From the NCBI GenBank assembly GCA_003054655.1, contig QAYZ01000009.1:120204-184203 (forward strand): 64,000 bases of DNA, in the 5' to 3' direction. The first letter of the stretch is position 1, and every line of letters starts with the position of its first letter. Position numbers and translations under genes: made by a program. Origin of the DNA: Spartobacteria bacterium LR76. GTDB lineage: Bacteria > Verrucomicrobiota > Verrucomicrobiia > Chthoniobacterales > Terrimicrobiaceae. Positions 63,843 through 64,000 of the stretch are shown one piece after another. The notes under the pieces are model-generated. The model saw only the letters and a list, made by a program, of their open reading frames with translations, was not told the DNA's origin and did no database searches.

Positions 63843-63854
63843 TGGATCGTAGCG

Positions 63855-64000
63855 TCATCTCCCAATAGCTACAAAACCTCCGCCCGATTTAAGTTTCAGG
63901 CGCAGGCTCCCATTCACTCCCTCCAGTTGCACGGTACTATTGCGTCCCCCGTTGTAATCGGACAGGCAATAAGAACGAACGAGAGACGATAAACCCGCAG
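63855..64000 (-). CDS. C-terminal end of a minus-strand protein, cut by the window edge
   Basis: The last 48 codons are open, ending SYCLSDYNGGRNSTVQLEGV then LRLKLKSGGGFVAIGR and TGA. The beta-rich ending with alternating hydrophobic residues resembles the C-terminal sandwich of many glycosidases, which suits the neighbourhood, but no family can be assigned from this much sequence. The terminator at 63562-63605 fits its transcript. Confidence 0.6.
   Translation of the reverse strand, partial: AGLSSLVRSYCLSDYNGGRNSTVQLEGVNGSLRLKLKSGGGFVAIGR

Larger units (their letters stand above)
63510..63854. other. Intergenic region with two strong hairpins
   Basis: No plausible gene. It holds a minus-strand terminator and a long inverted repeat (separate entries) between the convergent PEP-CTERM gene and the partial gene at the right edge. 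Confidence 0.6.

Overview
The window (64 kb, GC-rich, no ribosomal RNA, no CRISPR array) looks like chromosome of a plant- or algal-polysaccharide-degrading member of the Verrucomicrobiota (Spartobacteria/Terrimicrobium-like). The basis is two PEP-CTERM proteins, a pseudopilin with a short C-terminal domain, many secreted glycosidases, and three LacI-type regulators sharing a SLALRN or SLGLRN recognition helix. This placement is inferred from gene content, not from a marker tree.

1-16.3 kb is ordinary chromosome. It holds dnaK, a methyltransferase, a GH28 pectinase-like gene, a tetR-adaptor-RND efflux operon without its outer-membrane channel, a lysR gene, a three-domain lysophospholipid transporter/acyltransferase/acyl-activating fusion coupled to a small hydrolase, and a KefB-type antiporter.

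17.2-44.4 kb is a probable integrative genomic island of about 27.1 kb. It is flanked by 50-bp direct repeats (one mismatch) that correspond to the 3' half of a tRNA-Met(CAT) gene, each followed by its own terminator. A tyrosine integrase lies just inside the left repeat. Next come a decayed IS3-family element, a coiled-coil gene truncated by that element, and then a self-contained catabolic regulon. Three near-identical 16-bp operators (GGTTTCAYTATAAACC type) sit before three transcription units. Unit one is SGNH esterase, 2-hydroxyacid dehydrogenase, alginate-lyase-like protein, GHL6-like glycosidase and SDR. Unit two is PEP-CTERM protein, pseudopilin, LamG protein, giant multidomain glycosidase and GH78 rhamnosidase. 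The third operator lies between the lacI-type regulator and the divergent unit of GPH symporter, unrecognised 800-residue enzyme, arabinose/fucose-isomerase-like enzyme and FAD oxidase. The FAD oxidase is cut off at the right edge of the island.

44.4-64 kb begins with a transposase remnant and a secreted beta-strand protein. It continues with an L-arabinose operon (araB, araA, araD, SSS symporter, secreted aldose epimerase) with a divergent LacI regulator. A third locus follows: GH31 alpha-xylosidase with PA14 insert, LacI regulator, secreted alpha/beta hydrolase, 2-hydroxyacid dehydrogenase and a large autotransporter-repeat PEP-CTERM protein. This locus carries a different shared motif (TKATMCGGTTWA). 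The window ends inside a minus-strand gene of which only the last 48 codons are visible.

The genes describe outside-in sugar use. Surface or secreted enzymes release oligosaccharides and monosaccharides, sodium-coupled or cation-coupled symporters import them, and isomerases and dehydrogenases feed central metabolism. Each locus has its own LacI-type switch.
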